64,000 nt of DNA from Lachnospiraceae bacterium (GTDB lineage Bacteria > Bacillota > Clostridia > Lachnospirales > Lachnospiraceae). The notes beneath the pieces are model-generated. The model did no database searches. It was not told the origin of the DNA and worked only from the letters and a program-made list of their open reading frames with translations. Positions within the stretch are counted from its first letter, which is position 1. The number at the start of each line of letters is the position of its first letter. Location: NCBI GenBank assembly GCA_022510745.1, contig JAFLSY010000001.1:62001-126000 (forward strand), read 5' to 3'. Positions 24,396 to 34,531 of this stretch are shown piece after piece. The position numbers and the translations under genes are program-made.

Positions 24396-27383
24396 ATGAT
24401 GCGGAAGGGATATCGGAAACTAATAGCGGCAGGATTGGCAATCAGCATAATCTCTCAGATGTTTTTTGGGGACTTTGCGGCAAAAACAGTATATGCCGAC
24501 ACGGAAGAGAATGCACAGAGCGAGGTGACGGCGGCTCTGGGGGAAACTTTCAGTATTGAGAGACTGACCGTCAATTATACTGCCGTCAGTGCGGGCTATA
24601 CGGCATCCGCCTATACGGGTGATGCAGTTGTATTTCCCATGGATCAGGTGCTTAAGGCGGAGGATGCCGCTTATCTGACAAGTGAGAATTATGACTATGC
24701 CAATCAGGTGGCCAATGTGACCGTCGGTGATGTGCTGCATTTACAGGTGGAAGTACCCCAGACGGCACTTTACTGGATAAGCTTTGATTATTTCTCCTAT
24801 GATCAGTCCATTCTTCCTATTGAGTTGTCTATGAAAATAGATGGGGACTTTCCTTTTTATGAGACCAGAAATCTTTCCTTTGAGACCACTTGGGTACAGG
24901 AAGAGGAGATTTCTTTAGACCGATACGGCAATGAGATCGTTTCCCTGCCCGATAAGCTGATGCGTTGGGAGAGTAAATATCTGTCCGACGCCAGCTACCG
25001 TTATGCCGCACCCCTTTTCGTGGAACTTACGGCGGGTGCGCATGAACTGGAGATCGGCATCAATGAAGGCAGCTTCTTGCTAGGAAATATAGGCCTGACG
25101 GCGCCGGAAACGGTACCGGAATATACGGGCTCGGAGAAAGCGCCGGGACAGGAACTGATCGTGATACAAGGAGAGGATTTCTATCAACGAAACGATTCTT
25201 CCATTCATGCTATAGGGGAATATGATTCCGCACTGTATCCTCTGTCTGCTACGGAGACCGTGCTCAATACTGTGGACAGCAGTTCCTTTAAGAACGCTGG
25301 GCAGACCATTACCTGGGAATTCTATGTGAGTGATCCGGGTTACTACTATTTTGGGATGAACTATAAGCAGTCCGACAAAAATGATTTCCCCGTCTTTTTG
25401 GATTGGAGAATTGACGGAGAGATTCCAAATACCGCTTTCCAGAACTGGCAGGCGGAATACACCACCAAGTATCGTACCGTTTCTCTGGAGGATGATGATG
25501 GCAATAAGCTCAGCGTCTGGCTGGATGAAGGCGATCACTACATATCCATCACCATCAGTGAGGAAAATCTCCGCTATGTACTGGAGATGGTCGATGAGGT
25601 CATGAGCGGTATTAACGACCTCTCTCTGGAAGTAACCAAGGTAGCAGGTACCAACAAGGACAAATACAGGGATCTGCGTCTGACCAGATATATACCGGAT
25701 GTGCAGGATCGAATCTACGGCTGGGTGGATATCCTTTATGAACTTGCCGAGATCGGCACGCAGTTTGTGGATACCGACGATCCGGAAGACGTGGCGGCAT
25801 TCGCTTATTTGATCATTGCGGCAAAGCAGCTAAAGACCTTGGGTGATGAGCCAAACGAGCTGATCTATCGTGTGGCGGAGCTTTCTACCAGTGTCAACTC
25901 CATTAACACCCAGATTGCCAACTTTATCGACCTGATCAATGACAACAATCTTTCCATAGACAGGATATATATATATCAGGAGGATGCAAAGCTGCCGAAG
26001 AAGCTGAATATTTTCCAGAGTATCTGGCTTTCCATTCAGCGTTTCATACATTCCTTCTTTGGTACCTCCTATTCGGCAAGCAATACCAATGAGGAACATC
26101 TGCAGGTATGGGTGAACAGACCCAGACAGTATGTGGAGATCATGCAGAAGATGATCGACGAGCAGTTTACCGAACAGACCGGTATTGAGGTGGATCTGTC
26201 CATTATGACGGATGCCAACAAGCTGGTGCTTGCGAATGCTTCGGGAGATACGCCCGATATTGCCACGGGCATCAATTATGCTATTCCGTTTGAGTTGGGT
26301 ATCAGAGGAGCGTTAGTGGATCTGACCAAGTTTGATGATTTTAAAGAAGTATTTGGCAGGTACAGCGACGGTATCCTGGTTTCCTCTGTAATCGGAGATG
26401 GCTTGTACTCCCTGCCGGAGACCATGAACTTCTATGTAATGTTTTATCGCTCGGATATTCTGGATAAATTGGGACTGGAGCCGCCTGAGACAATGGATGA
26501 GCTGCTTGGCATGCTGCCGGATCTGCAGATGAGAGGACTGAATGTGTACTATCCTACGGCATCCATGCTGGTGATGCGCAACTTCCATGGTACCACACCG
26601 TTAATCTTCCAGTACGGCGGTACCCTCTATGGGGAAACAGCCTTGGATCTGACAGTGAACGATGAGGAAGCGATAGAAGGTATCACAGCGTTGACCGAGT
26701 TGTTCACCTTATATAACTTGCCGGTGGATGTACCCAATTTTTATCAGCATTTCCGTAACGGTGACCTTCCCATAGGAATTGCGGATTTCAATTCCTATAA
26801 CCTGATCTTGAATGCGGCGCCGGAGATTGCCAATTCCTGGGAAATCGCTCTGATTCCCGGCACTGTGGATGAAGAGACCGGTGAGATCTATCGGTACTGC
26901 TCGGGAGGCGCGGAAAGTACGGTAATGTTTAAGTCCGACGACGAGCGGGAAGCACAGGCATGGGAATTCATGAAATGGTGGTCCAGTGCTGAGGTGCAGG
27001 CGGAATTCGGACAGATGCTGCAGATCATGTACGGTGACGAGTATATCTGGCCCACTGCAAACTTAGAGGCATTTGGCATGCTGCCCTATCCTACGGCACA
27101 TAAGGAGGTCATCATGGAGCAGGCTTCCAATATTCTGGAAGCGCCCAGACTTTTGGGAAGCTATATGATGGAGCGTGAATTAAGTAATGCCTTTAACGAT
27201 ATTGTAGTAAACGGAGATACATTGCGCTCCAGGATCGATAAAATGGTCAAACTTGTAAATCGGGAAACGGAACGCAAACTGGAGGAATTCGGCTATATTG
27301 ACAGCGAGGGCAATGTAATCGAAGAATATCTGGTTCCTTCCGTGGATGTGGTGCACAGGATCTTTGAAGAAAAAGGCAATTAG
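24396..27383 (+). CDS. Very large extracellular solute-binding protein with CBM-like N-terminal modules
   Basis: A 995-residue exported protein. Basic start, hydrophobic core and VYADT processing site form a Sec signal without a lipobox. Residues about 50-240 and 250-420 are two beta-sandwich modules, the second opening with the CBM6/35-like IQGEDF and YYYFGMNY pattern. A helical connector (about 430-540) leads to a family-1 solute-binding fold (about 569-995) with ASGDTPDIATG, LYSLPETMNFYVMFYR and MKWWSSAEVQAEFGQ. Ordinary binding proteins are 400-550 residues, so the N-terminal half is extra. It is followed by two permease genes, so it should deliver an arabinan-derived oligosaccharide. The ribosome site is AAGGAGG. 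Confidence 0.88.
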   Translation: MMRKGYRKLIAAGLAISIISQMFFGDFAAKTVYADTEENAQSEVTAALGETFSIERLTVNYTAVSAGYTASAYTGDAVVFPMDQVLKAEDAAYLTSENYDYANQVANVTVGDVLHLQVEVPQTALYWISFDYFSYDQSILPIELSMKIDGDFPFYETRNLSFETTWVQEEEISLDRYGNEIVSLPDKLMRWESKYLSDASYRYAAPLFVELTAGAHELEIGINEGSFLLGNIGLTAPETVPEYTGSEKAPGQELIVIQGEDFYQRNDSSIHAIGEYDSALYPLSATETVLNTVDSSSFKNAGQTITWEFYVSDPGYYYFGMNYKQSDKNDFPVFLDWRIDGEIPNTAFQNWQAEYTTKYRTVSLEDDDGNKLSVWLDEGDHYISITISEENLRYVLEMVDEVMSGINDLSLEVTKVAGTNKDKYRDLRLTRYIPDVQDRIYGWVDILYELAEIGTQFVDTDDPEDVAAFAYLIIAAKQLKTLGDEPNELIYRVAELSTSVNSINTQIANFIDLINDNNLSIDRIYIYQEDAKLPKKLNIFQSIWLSIQRFIHSFFGTSYSASNTNEEHLQVWVNRPRQYVEIMQKMIDEQFTEQTGIEVDLSIMTDANKLVLANASGDTPDIATGINYAIPFELGIRGALVDLTKFDDFKEVFGRYSDGILVSSVIGDGLYSLPETMNFYVMFYRSDILDKLGLEPPETMDELLGMLPDLQMRGLNVYYPTASMLVMRNFHGTTPLIFQYGGTLYGETALDLTVNDEEAIEGITALTELFTLYNLPVDVPNFYQHFRNGDLPIGIADFNSYNLILNAAPEIANSWEIALIPGTVDEETGEIYRYCSGGAESTVMFKSDDEREAQAWEFMKWWSSAEVQAEFGQMLQIMYGDEYIWPTANLEAFGMLPYPTAHKEVIMEQASNILEAPRLLGSYMMERELSNAFNDIVVNGDTLRSRIDKMVKLVNRETERKLEEFGYIDSEGNVIEEYLVPSVDVVHRIFEEKGN

Positions 27384-27427
27384 GGAAAAGGTAAGCACTG
27401 CGATGAGCAGAAGAATGAGAGGTAGCA

Positions 27428-28333
27428 ATGAGTAAGAAGACCAAGATCAGCAGCAGGGAAAACTCCAATAAAGCGGGATATTTATTTATCCTCCCCTACG
27501 CCCTGTTGTTTTGCATTTTCATATTGGCGCCGGTAACCCTGGCAATTATCCTTTCCTTTACGAATTTTAATGCCATTCAGTTTCCGGGGTTTGTGGGATT
27601 TTTAAACTACATAAACCTGATCACCAGTGATGAGACTTTTATGCAGTATGTTTTGCCCAACACCGTGAAATATGCGTTAATCGTAGGGGTGGGAGGATAC
27701 GTGCTTGCGTTTTTACTTGCATGGGCACTTGCCAATCTGCCCAAGCTTCCCCGGACGGTGTTCGCGTTGATCTTATATTCCCCCAGCATGACCACCGGCG
27801 TAGCCATGACGGTACTTTGGAAGATTATGTTTACGGGAGACCAGACCGGCTACATCAACAGTTGGCTGATGGACTTGGGCGTGATAAACGAACCCATCAT
27901 CTGGCTGGTCAATACAAATTATTTGCTGCCCATCGTTATTATCATCGGACTTTGGAGCAGTATGGGTGTAGGCTTTTTGGCAATTCTGGCAGGTATCCTC
28001 AATACGGACGAATCCCTGTATGAGGCCGCTGCCATCGACGGTGTGAAGAACCGTTTTCAGGAAATGATCTATGTGACTATACCCAGCATGAAACCGCAGA
28101 TGATGTTTGCGGCTGTTATGCAGATCGTAGGCGCATTCCAAAACGGACAGATTGCTTCCCTGCTTGCCGGCAACCCCACGCCCGGTTATGCTGCACAGTT
28201 AATTGTGAACCATATTGAGGATTACGGCTTTATCCGTTATGAAATGGGTTATGCGGCGGCTGTTTCCGTGGCGTTGTTGTTGATTGTACAAATATTCTCT
28301 ACGATATCCAAGAGACTGTTCGGAGAAGATTAG
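27428..28333 (+). CDS. Sugar ABC transporter permease (MalF/LplB type), system 1
   Basis: A 301-residue permease with six predicted membrane helices, the first at about residues 15-40 ([18 protein letters not shown]). The cytoplasmic EAA loop that contacts the ATPase reads [28 protein letters not shown]1-type importers pair such a permease with a MalG-type partner, here the next gene. It starts 45 nt after the giant binding protein, behind AGAGGTAGCA. No ATPase gene lies nearby, so a shared MsmX/UgpC-type ATPase elsewhere is expected. Confidence 0.92.
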   Translation: MSKKTKISSRENSNKAGYLFILPYALLFCIFILAPVTLAIILSFTNFNAIQFPGFVGFLNYINLITSDETFMQYVLPNTVKYALIVGVGGYVLAFLLAWALANLPKLPRTVFALILYSPSMTTGVAMTVLWKIMFTGDQTGYINSWLMDLGVINEPIIWLVNTNYLLPIVIIIGLWSSMGVGFLAILAGILNTDESLYEAAAIDGVKNRFQEMIYVTIPSMKPQMMFAAVMQIVGAFQNGQIASLLAGNPTPGYAAQLIVNHIEDYGFIRYEMGYAAAVSVALLLIVQIFSTISKRLFGED

Positions 28334-28343
28334 GAGGCGGAAC

Positions 28344-29219
28344 ATGGCATATAAAGGACATAAAATAAACCCCAAGGGATTTGAGAGGGGACAGATCAAG
28401 ATTTTTCTGATAGTGCTTCCGCTGGTGATAATAACAGGGTTGCCCATTGTCTTTATCATATTCCACGCGTTTAAGCCTATGGAAGAACTGTTTGCATTCC
28501 CGCCTAAGTTTATTACGGTACATCCCACTCTGGATAACTTCCGCGGGCTGTTCAAGGCATCCAGATCTGCGGGCATACCGCTTTCCAAATACGTGTTTAA
28601 CAGCCTTTTAATCACTATAACCGTGGTGTTCTCATCGTTAATATTCTCCACGGCTGCAGCATATGCGCTTTCCAAACTGCGTTTCAAAGGCAGAACGGTG
28701 ATGATGCAGATCAACCAGCTGGCACTCATGTTCGTACCGGTAGCGGTAATGATTCCCAGATACTTGGTGGTAAACGTTCTGGGACTGACCAATACTTATT
28801 GGGCGCAGATCCTGCCCCTGATTCCGCTGCCCGTGGCGCTGTTTTTGGTAAAGCAGTTTGTGGATCAAGTACCTCAGTCCCTGATTGAAGCAGCTTATAT
28901 GGACGGAGCAAAGGAACTGCAAATTTACTTTAAGGTAATCATACCGTTGATCAAACCGGCGATCGCTACGGCGGCAATCCTGGTGTTCCAGCAGGTTTGG
29001 ACCAATATGGAAGCTTCCAATTATTATGTGAATGACGAAGGCCTGAAATCGCTTGCATTCTATATGAATACGCTGGCCAGCGCAACGACGACTAATACGG
29101 TAGCCGGACAGGGTATTTCGGCAGCGGCATCCCTAATCATGTTCGTACCTAATCTGCTGCTGTTCTGTATCCTGCAGAGGAATGTAATGAATACCATGGC
29201 GCATTCCGGTATTAAGTAA
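28344..29219 (+). CDS. Carbohydrate ABC transporter permease (MalG/LplC type), system 1
   Basis: A 291-residue permease from ATG 28344, set by AGGAGGCGGAAC just before it and by the usual MalG-type N-terminus; an in-frame upstream start at 28284 lies inside the previous gene. Six helices are predicted. The EAA loop is IEAAYMDGAKELQIYFKVIIPLIKP. It partners the permease encoded 11 nt upstream in a CUT1 importer. Substrate inferred from context as arabino- or arabinoxylo-oligosaccharides. Confidence 0.92.
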   Translation: MAYKGHKINPKGFERGQIKIFLIVLPLVIITGLPIVFIIFHAFKPMEELFAFPPKFITVHPTLDNFRGLFKASRSAGIPLSKYVFNSLLITITVVFSSLIFSTAAAYALSKLRFKGRTVMMQINQLALMFVPVAVMIPRYLVVNVLGLTNTYWAQILPLIPLPVALFLVKQFVDQVPQSLIEAAYMDGAKELQIYFKVIIPLIKPAIATAAILVFQQVWTNMEASNYYVNDEGLKSLAFYMNTLASATTTNTVAGQGISAAASLIMFVPNLLLFCILQRNVMNTMAHSGIK

Positions 29220-29238
29220 AGGCGGGAGGGAGAAGGAA

Positions 29239-31293
29239 TTGAAAAGAAAGGCAGCTAAAAAGAAATTATTAGGCTTGACGGCAATTCTCCTTGCAATAGG
29301 TGTGGCGGCAATTCCCATGGAGACCTATGCGGACTCTCCGTATCGTACCTATACCGTGGACGGTTATGGATATGTAACGGAGACCCAGACGGCGTACCTG
29401 CCCTATATGACGATCACCAAGATCGGGGAAGAAGCGCTGGTGGGACCGACGGATTTTACGATCACGAAGGACGGCTATATCTATATCTTGGACAGTGGCA
29501 ATGCCAGAGTTGTGGTATCCGATATGGAGGGCGAACTGGTGGATACTTTCGGTGAGGGTACGCTGGTGACCCCCAGAGGTATCTATGTAACGGCGGATCA
29601 TACCTGCTATGTGGCGGACCGTGACGCAAGGAGTATTTTCGTGTTTGACGCTGAAGGCAAACTGATTCAGACCTATGGCAGACCGGATCATCCCCTATAT
29701 GGCAGTACTCAGGACTTCCTACCCTTGAAAGTCATTGTGAACGAAGCGGGGACCATGTATGTGATCTGTGAGTCCAATACCAACGGTATTGTGCAGATCA
29801 GTCCTGTGGAGGGCGGTACTTTCTTAGGATATTTCGGTACAAACGCCACGGATCCTTCCCTGTGGAACATTATCTGGAGGGCCATTCAGACAGATGCCCA
29901 GAGAGCCAAGTCCCAAGGTAATATCCCGGCTACGCCGGACAATATGGCAATTGACGAAAAGGGTCTGATCTATACGGTTACCCGAGGTGAAGAAGAAGAT
30001 ACGCTGAAGCGTTTGAATATCGCCGGCATCAATATGATCGAACCGGATGCTTATGAAGAGATACCGGCGGCGGTAGCGGTGGGCAACCATGACAATGTGT
30101 TCGTTGCTTCTTCTCAAGGCTTCATTTATGAATACAATAACGAAGGCGAACTGCTTTTTGTATTCGGCGGCAGCGATGACGGACAGCAGCGGATCGGCCT
30201 TTCCACCAAAGTGGAAGCGATTCAGGTGGATACGGAGGACCGTATCTACGTACTGGACTCCGACAATGCCTGGATTCAGATCTATGAACCCACGGAGTTT
30301 ACAGACCTTTTACATCAGGCACTGTATCTGTACTCCAAAGGCAGATATACCGAGAGCAAGGAGCCGCTGACAGAAGTCTTAAAGATGAACAACTTGTTCG
30401 ATTATGCTAATATGGCGATGGGCAGGGCGCTTCTGCAGGAAGAGAATTATGAAGAAGCAATTGCTTATTCCAAGCTTGCCAAGGACTATGACGGGTATTC
30501 GGATGCATTTTGGGAAATCCGCAACAACTGGCTGAAGCGGAATATGGTGACCGTGCTGATAGTGGTCGTAGCACTGTGGCTGATAATGAAATGCTTAGGC
30601 TATCTGGATAAGAAGAAGGGAATCTTAAAGCCGGTGCGGGATGTGCTGAGCCGGTTTGGAAATTTGAAACTGGTTAAACAGCTTCGCTACATGTTCTTCT
30701 TTATGAGACATCCTTTGGATGGCTGTTACGGTATCAAACGTCAGAATCAGGTTTCCGTGGGCAGCGCCAATATCATGCTGGTGCTCATTATGCTTTTCTA
30801 TGTCATTAATAAATATTTCTGCGGATTTTTATTAAAGACGGTGAGAGAGGGCTACTACGATATCATATCCGATATTGGTATGATACTGATCGCTGTGGTT
30901 TTGGTGACGGGTTGTAACTATTTGATCTGTACGATCAATGACGGCGAAGGTAAGTTAAAGCATATATACTGTTCCTTCATCTACAGCCTGGCTCCCTATA
31001 TTGTATTCACCCCGATCATCTTTGTGATCTCCCATGTGGTGACTTTCAACGAAGTCTTCTTCGTGGAGTTTGCCCAACTGTTCATGTTGGTGTGGATTGC
31101 CATACTGGTATTCATTTCCATACGGGAGATCAACAATTACAACATAAAAGAAACAGTCAAGATTATCGGACTGACTGTATTTACCATACTGATAGCGGTA
31201 CTGCTGGCGTTCATTATTTATATGCTGTGGACACAGGTATTTGATTTCATCCAATCCATAGCGGGAGAGGTGGTGTATAGGCTTGGCAATTAA
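29239..31293 (+). CDS. NHL-repeat and Yip1-domain membrane protein
   Basis: A 684-residue protein with a TTG start fixed by GGAGGGAGAAGG 3-4 nt upstream and by the signal peptide beginning MKRKAAKKKLLG. After the signal (to about residue 33) come NHL-type beta-propeller repeats (about 45-345; YILDSGNARVVV, CYVADRDARSIFVF, IYVLDSDNAWIQIY), a TPR-like helical pair (about 350-415), and a C-terminal Yip1-type bundle with a membrane helix near 435-455 and four or five more. The propeller would lie outside. Such genes recur between permease sets of clostridial glycan loci; a role in substrate capture or transporter assembly is inferred. It overlaps the next gene by 11 nt. Confidence 0.85.
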   Translation: MKRKAAKKKLLGLTAILLAIGVAAIPMETYADSPYRTYTVDGYGYVTETQTAYLPYMTITKIGEEALVGPTDFTITKDGYIYILDSGNARVVVSDMEGELVDTFGEGTLVTPRGIYVTADHTCYVADRDARSIFVFDAEGKLIQTYGRPDHPLYGSTQDFLPLKVIVNEAGTMYVICESNTNGIVQISPVEGGTFLGYFGTNATDPSLWNIIWRAIQTDAQRAKSQGNIPATPDNMAIDEKGLIYTVTRGEEEDTLKRLNIAGINMIEPDAYEEIPAAVAVGNHDNVFVASSQGFIYEYNNEGELLFVFGGSDDGQQRIGLSTKVEAIQVDTEDRIYVLDSDNAWIQIYEPTEFTDLLHQALYLYSKGRYTESKEPLTEVLKMNNLFDYANMAMGRALLQEENYEEAIAYSKLAKDYDGYSDAFWEIRNNWLKRNMVTVLIVVVALWLIMKCLGYLDKKKGILKPVRDVLSRFGNLKLVKQLRYMFFFMRHPLDGCYGIKRQNQVSVGSANIMLVLIMLFYVINKYFCGFLLKTVREGYYDIISDIGMILIAVVLVTGCNYLICTINDGEGKLKHIYCSFIYSLAPYIVFTPIIFVISHVVTFNEVFFVEFAQLFMLVWIAILVFISIREINNYNIKETVKIIGLTVFTILIAVLLAFIIYMLWTQVFDFIQSIAGEVVYRLGN

Positions 31294-33478
31294 AGTTAAA
31301 TTTCAAAAAACAATTGCATTGCTGCTGGCAGCCATTATCCTGTTTATTCTGGTGGGAAGTCATGCGCCCCTTTCGGTATATGCGGCCACGCAGTCCAGTA
31401 TCAACGGGCACTCCCTGATCGCGGAAAATGAGGCATATGCCCTGTATATGAATGAGGAATATCTCTCCATCATCGTGCTGGATAAGGCAACAGGCGCTTA
31501 TATGGAATCCGCAGTCAGCTATGACGACGGCAAAAACAACGATACCTGGATGGGAGCCATGCGTTCTGCGCTGGTATTGCAGATGATTTATTCTACCGTG
31601 GATAATCAGCAGGCGGATTTGGTCAATGACGATGTGACAAAGCAGATCAGCTATACAAGCAACGGATTTACGGCGGAAGTTTATTGGACCCGCTATCAGG
31701 TAGGTATGCGTCTGGAGGTAGAATTGACAGAGGACGGCGTTGTAGCACGGGTTCCGGACGACTCCATACGGGAAGATGGTGATACCTATTATATCGGAAC
31801 CATTGCTATTTATCCCTATATGGGTGCGTCTTATCTGGACAGCAAAGAAGGCTATATGTTCATTCCGGACGGCAACGGTGCACTGATCTATTTAGATGAT
31901 AAGGAAGGTCGCTTTAAAAGCGGTTATTCCAGTATGATTTATGGTAGTGACATCGGGTTTACAGAGACGACAGTACGCGCTATGCTCTGGGGCAGATATG
32001 AAATGATCAATGATACCAATCTGATCTTTGCGCCTGTTTATGGTATGGCTTATACGGAGGATCAGATCGCATATCTTGCCATTGTAGAGTCAGGTGCGGA
32101 GCGGGCTACCATAGAGGCGGCGCCCAATGGTGTAAATATTAATTATAACAGGATATATGCCCGTTTCATTGAGCGGAAGTTATATAAGCAGCCTACCAGT
32201 AATATTTCTACCGTCGGTTCTTACGATGTGGTGGAGACAAACAGGAGTCATTCGGATTTGCAAGTCCGCTATTGCTTCCTGTCAGGAACTAATGCGAACT
32301 ATGCGGGTATGGCAAACCGCTACAGGGAATATCTGTTAGATAGCGGTGGACTTACAATGAAAGAGGATACCTATCGGACCCGTTTGGATTTTCTGGGAAC
32401 GGACAGGGAGAAATGGGTCATCGGGACTAGTGCCATCGTGATGACAACCGTGGATGATATCCGTGAAATCTATGAGGATTTAAATGCGGAAGGCATAACA
32501 GAGCTCTTTAGTGTCTATAAGGGTTGGCAAAAGGGGGGGCTGTATAATGTGCCTATCAGCGCATACAAAGCAGATTCCAAGATCGGCGGTACGAAGAAAT
32601 TGACCTCCCTGATGAGAGATGTGCAGGAAGAAGGTATTCTTTTCTACTTATACGATGATGCGCTGCGGATTAATCCTACGGAACAGAATGCAACCTTTAA
32701 TGTGGTAAAGCAGATCAATAAGAGGAAATATGAAGAAGAGACCCATAAGGATGTGTATGAAGAATTTATGTATCTGACGCCCGCAAGGAGCGATACTCTC
32801 TTAACCAAGTTTGTGACTAAGGCGGCAAAGGAGGGAATCACGAATCTGGCGGTAGCAGGAATTAGCAATACACTGTATTCCTATAACTATAGCGGCAATT
32901 ACTATACCCGGTATGACTGTGCGGACAGCTATGCGGGCCTGCTCTCTTCACTGGATGACTCTACGAATCTGGTACTGGAGACTCCTCTGGCATATCTGTG
33001 GCAGTATACGGATGCTTTTTTGGATATGCCCCTGTATACTTCCAGCTATATGTATGAGGATGAAAGTGTACCGTTCTTTTCCATCGTGTTAAAGGGCGTT
33101 ATGCCGGTATATTCGGAGTATGTGAATTTTGAGGCCAACAAGCAGGAATTTTTCTTAAAGTTAGTGGAGACGGGAACCTATCCTTCCTTCTATATTACGA
33201 AAGAAAGTTCTGCAAACCTGATTTATACCAATTCCAGTGATATATACAGCTCGGAGTACAGCGTGTACCGAGATACCATCTTAGAGTATACGGAAGAACT
33301 CCGTGCCGTGAATGAAAAACTGGAAGGTGCGTTTATCACGGGGCATGAAATCAGAGAAGACGGCATCACGATCGTAACCTATGACAACGGTGTGAAAATT
33401 TATTTGAATTACAGCAGCACACAGAAAAGTATAGACGGTCATACCCTCGAAGGAATGTCCTATAAGGTGGTTGAGTAA
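31283..33478 (+). CDS. DUF5696-type exported protein of glycan ABC loci
   Basis: A 731-residue exported protein with a TTG start inside the end of the previous gene; AGGTGG lies 9 nt before it. The signal peptide covers residues 1-34 (hydrophobic IALLLAAIILFILVG, then VYAA). The rest is a large soluble domain (WVIGTSAIVMTTVDDIREIYEDL, YKGWQKGGLYNVP, FYLYDDALRINPTEQNA) that I associate with the DUF5696 family. It may contain a TIM-barrel-like half resembling glycoside hydrolases, but no catalytic pair is obvious. The fixed position between the Yip1-type protein and a second permease pair implies a role in oligosaccharide handling outside the cell. Confidence 0.78.
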   Translation: MAIKVKFQKTIALLLAAIILFILVGSHAPLSVYAATQSSINGHSLIAENEAYALYMNEEYLSIIVLDKATGAYMESAVSYDDGKNNDTWMGAMRSALVLQMIYSTVDNQQADLVNDDVTKQISYTSNGFTAEVYWTRYQVGMRLEVELTEDGVVARVPDDSIREDGDTYYIGTIAIYPYMGASYLDSKEGYMFIPDGNGALIYLDDKEGRFKSGYSSMIYGSDIGFTETTVRAMLWGRYEMINDTNLIFAPVYGMAYTEDQIAYLAIVESGAERATIEAAPNGVNINYNRIYARFIERKLYKQPTSNISTVGSYDVVETNRSHSDLQVRYCFLSGTNANYAGMANRYREYLLDSGGLTMKEDTYRTRLDFLGTDREKWVIGTSAIVMTTVDDIREIYEDLNAEGITELFSVYKGWQKGGLYNVPISAYKADSKIGGTKKLTSLMRDVQEEGILFYLYDDALRINPTEQNATFNVVKQINKRKYEEETHKDVYEEFMYLTPARSDTLLTKFVTKAAKEGITNLAVAGISNTLYSYNYSGNYYTRYDCADSYAGLLSSLDDSTNLVLETPLAYLWQYTDAFLDMPLYTSSYMYEDESVPFFSIVLKGVMPVYSEYVNFEANKQEFFLKLVETGTYPSFYITKESSANLIYTNSSDIYSSEYSVYRDTILEYTEELRAVNEKLEGAFITGHEIREDGITIVTYDNGVKIYLNYSSTQKSIDGHTLEGMSYKVVE

Positions 33479-34531
33479 ATGAGTAAAGAAAAGAAAGTGA
33501 AAAAACCCAAGGGGAAAATCGGAAAACTGGAACGGAAGGAAGCCTTGGCGGGCTATGCCTTTATAGCTCCATGGATTATAGGCGTACTGCTGTTTATGCT
33601 GTATCCTCTCGGTCAGTCCTTCTACTATATGTGGTTCAATATCAGGATCACACCGTTAGGAACCAATTTCAATTATGTAGGTACCGGTAACTTTACCCAG
33701 ATATGGTTAGAGAATCCGGAATTTCCACAGCAGATTGTAACCTACCTGTGGCAGACGATCCTGGAAGTTCCCATCATCGTAGTATTTGCGCTGATGATCG
33801 CCATGATGTTGAACGGACAGATTCGGTTTAAGGGATTTTTCCGACTGATCTTTTTCCTGCCGGTGATCATTGTCAGCGGACCGGTGATGAATATGTTGGT
33901 ATCTCAGGATGCGGCAAGTATCCCCGTTATGAACGTGCAGTCCATTGTGAATGCATTGGATACCTTCCTGCCTTACAGTCTGGCGGAGTCCATAGGAGAG
34001 TTGTTCTCCAATATGATCATGATCCTGTGGTATTCAGGTGTACAGATACTGATCTTCCTATCGGCACTGCAAAAGATCGATTCGGCGCTTTACGAGGCTG
34101 CAAAGATCGATGGAGGTTCCAAATGGGAATGTTTCTGGAAGATCACGCTTCCCACCATCAAGCCCATGATCCTGTTGAATGCGGTCTATTCCGTAATCTT
34201 CTTATCCAGCAACGAGCAGAACGAATTGATCAATATGATTGAATCGGCGATGTTCTCCGGAACTAAGGAAAAGGGTTATGGATATGCTTCCGCAATGGCA
34301 TGGATGTACTCGCTCATCGTAACGCTGATCGTTCTGTTGTTCTTCCTGCTGTTAGGCTCTAAGAAGGATATTTATGATAGACAGGTAAAACGCAGGAAGC
34401 GTGCCATGAAGAAAGAAGCAAGACTTGCCAAGAAAATAGAAAGGAGGGGAATCCGAAATGCCAAAAAACTTGAGCGTGCAAGAAAGAAGCGCAGCTACAA
34501 GACTTACAGCGGTGAAGGAGACTATCGCTAA
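33479..34531 (+). CDS. Sugar ABC transporter permease (LplB type), system 2
   Basis: A 350-residue permease with six helices between about residues 20 and 300 and the EAA loop YEAAKIDGGSKWECFWKITLPTIKP. The ATG directly follows the previous stop (TAA ATG), so translation is probably coupled. The C-terminal 45 residues are unusually basic (Lys/Arg-rich, KRRKRAMKKEARLAKKIERR) and are encoded in DNA shared with the next gene. The tail should lie in the cytoplasm. Forms a CUT1 pair with the next permease. Confidence 0.91.
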   Translation: MSKEKKVKKPKGKIGKLERKEALAGYAFIAPWIIGVLLFMLYPLGQSFYYMWFNIRITPLGTNFNYVGTGNFTQIWLENPEFPQQIVTYLWQTILEVPIIVVFALMIAMMLNGQIRFKGFFRLIFFLPVIIVSGPVMNMLVSQDAASIPVMNVQSIVNALDTFLPYSLAESIGELFSNMIMILWYSGVQILIFLSALQKIDSALYEAAKIDGGSKWECFWKITLPTIKPMILLNAVYSVIFLSSNEQNELINMIESAMFSGTKEKGYGYASAMAWMYSLIVTLIVLLFFLLLGSKKDIYDRQVKRRKRAMKKEARLAKKIERRGIRNAKKLERARKKRSYKTYSGEGDYR

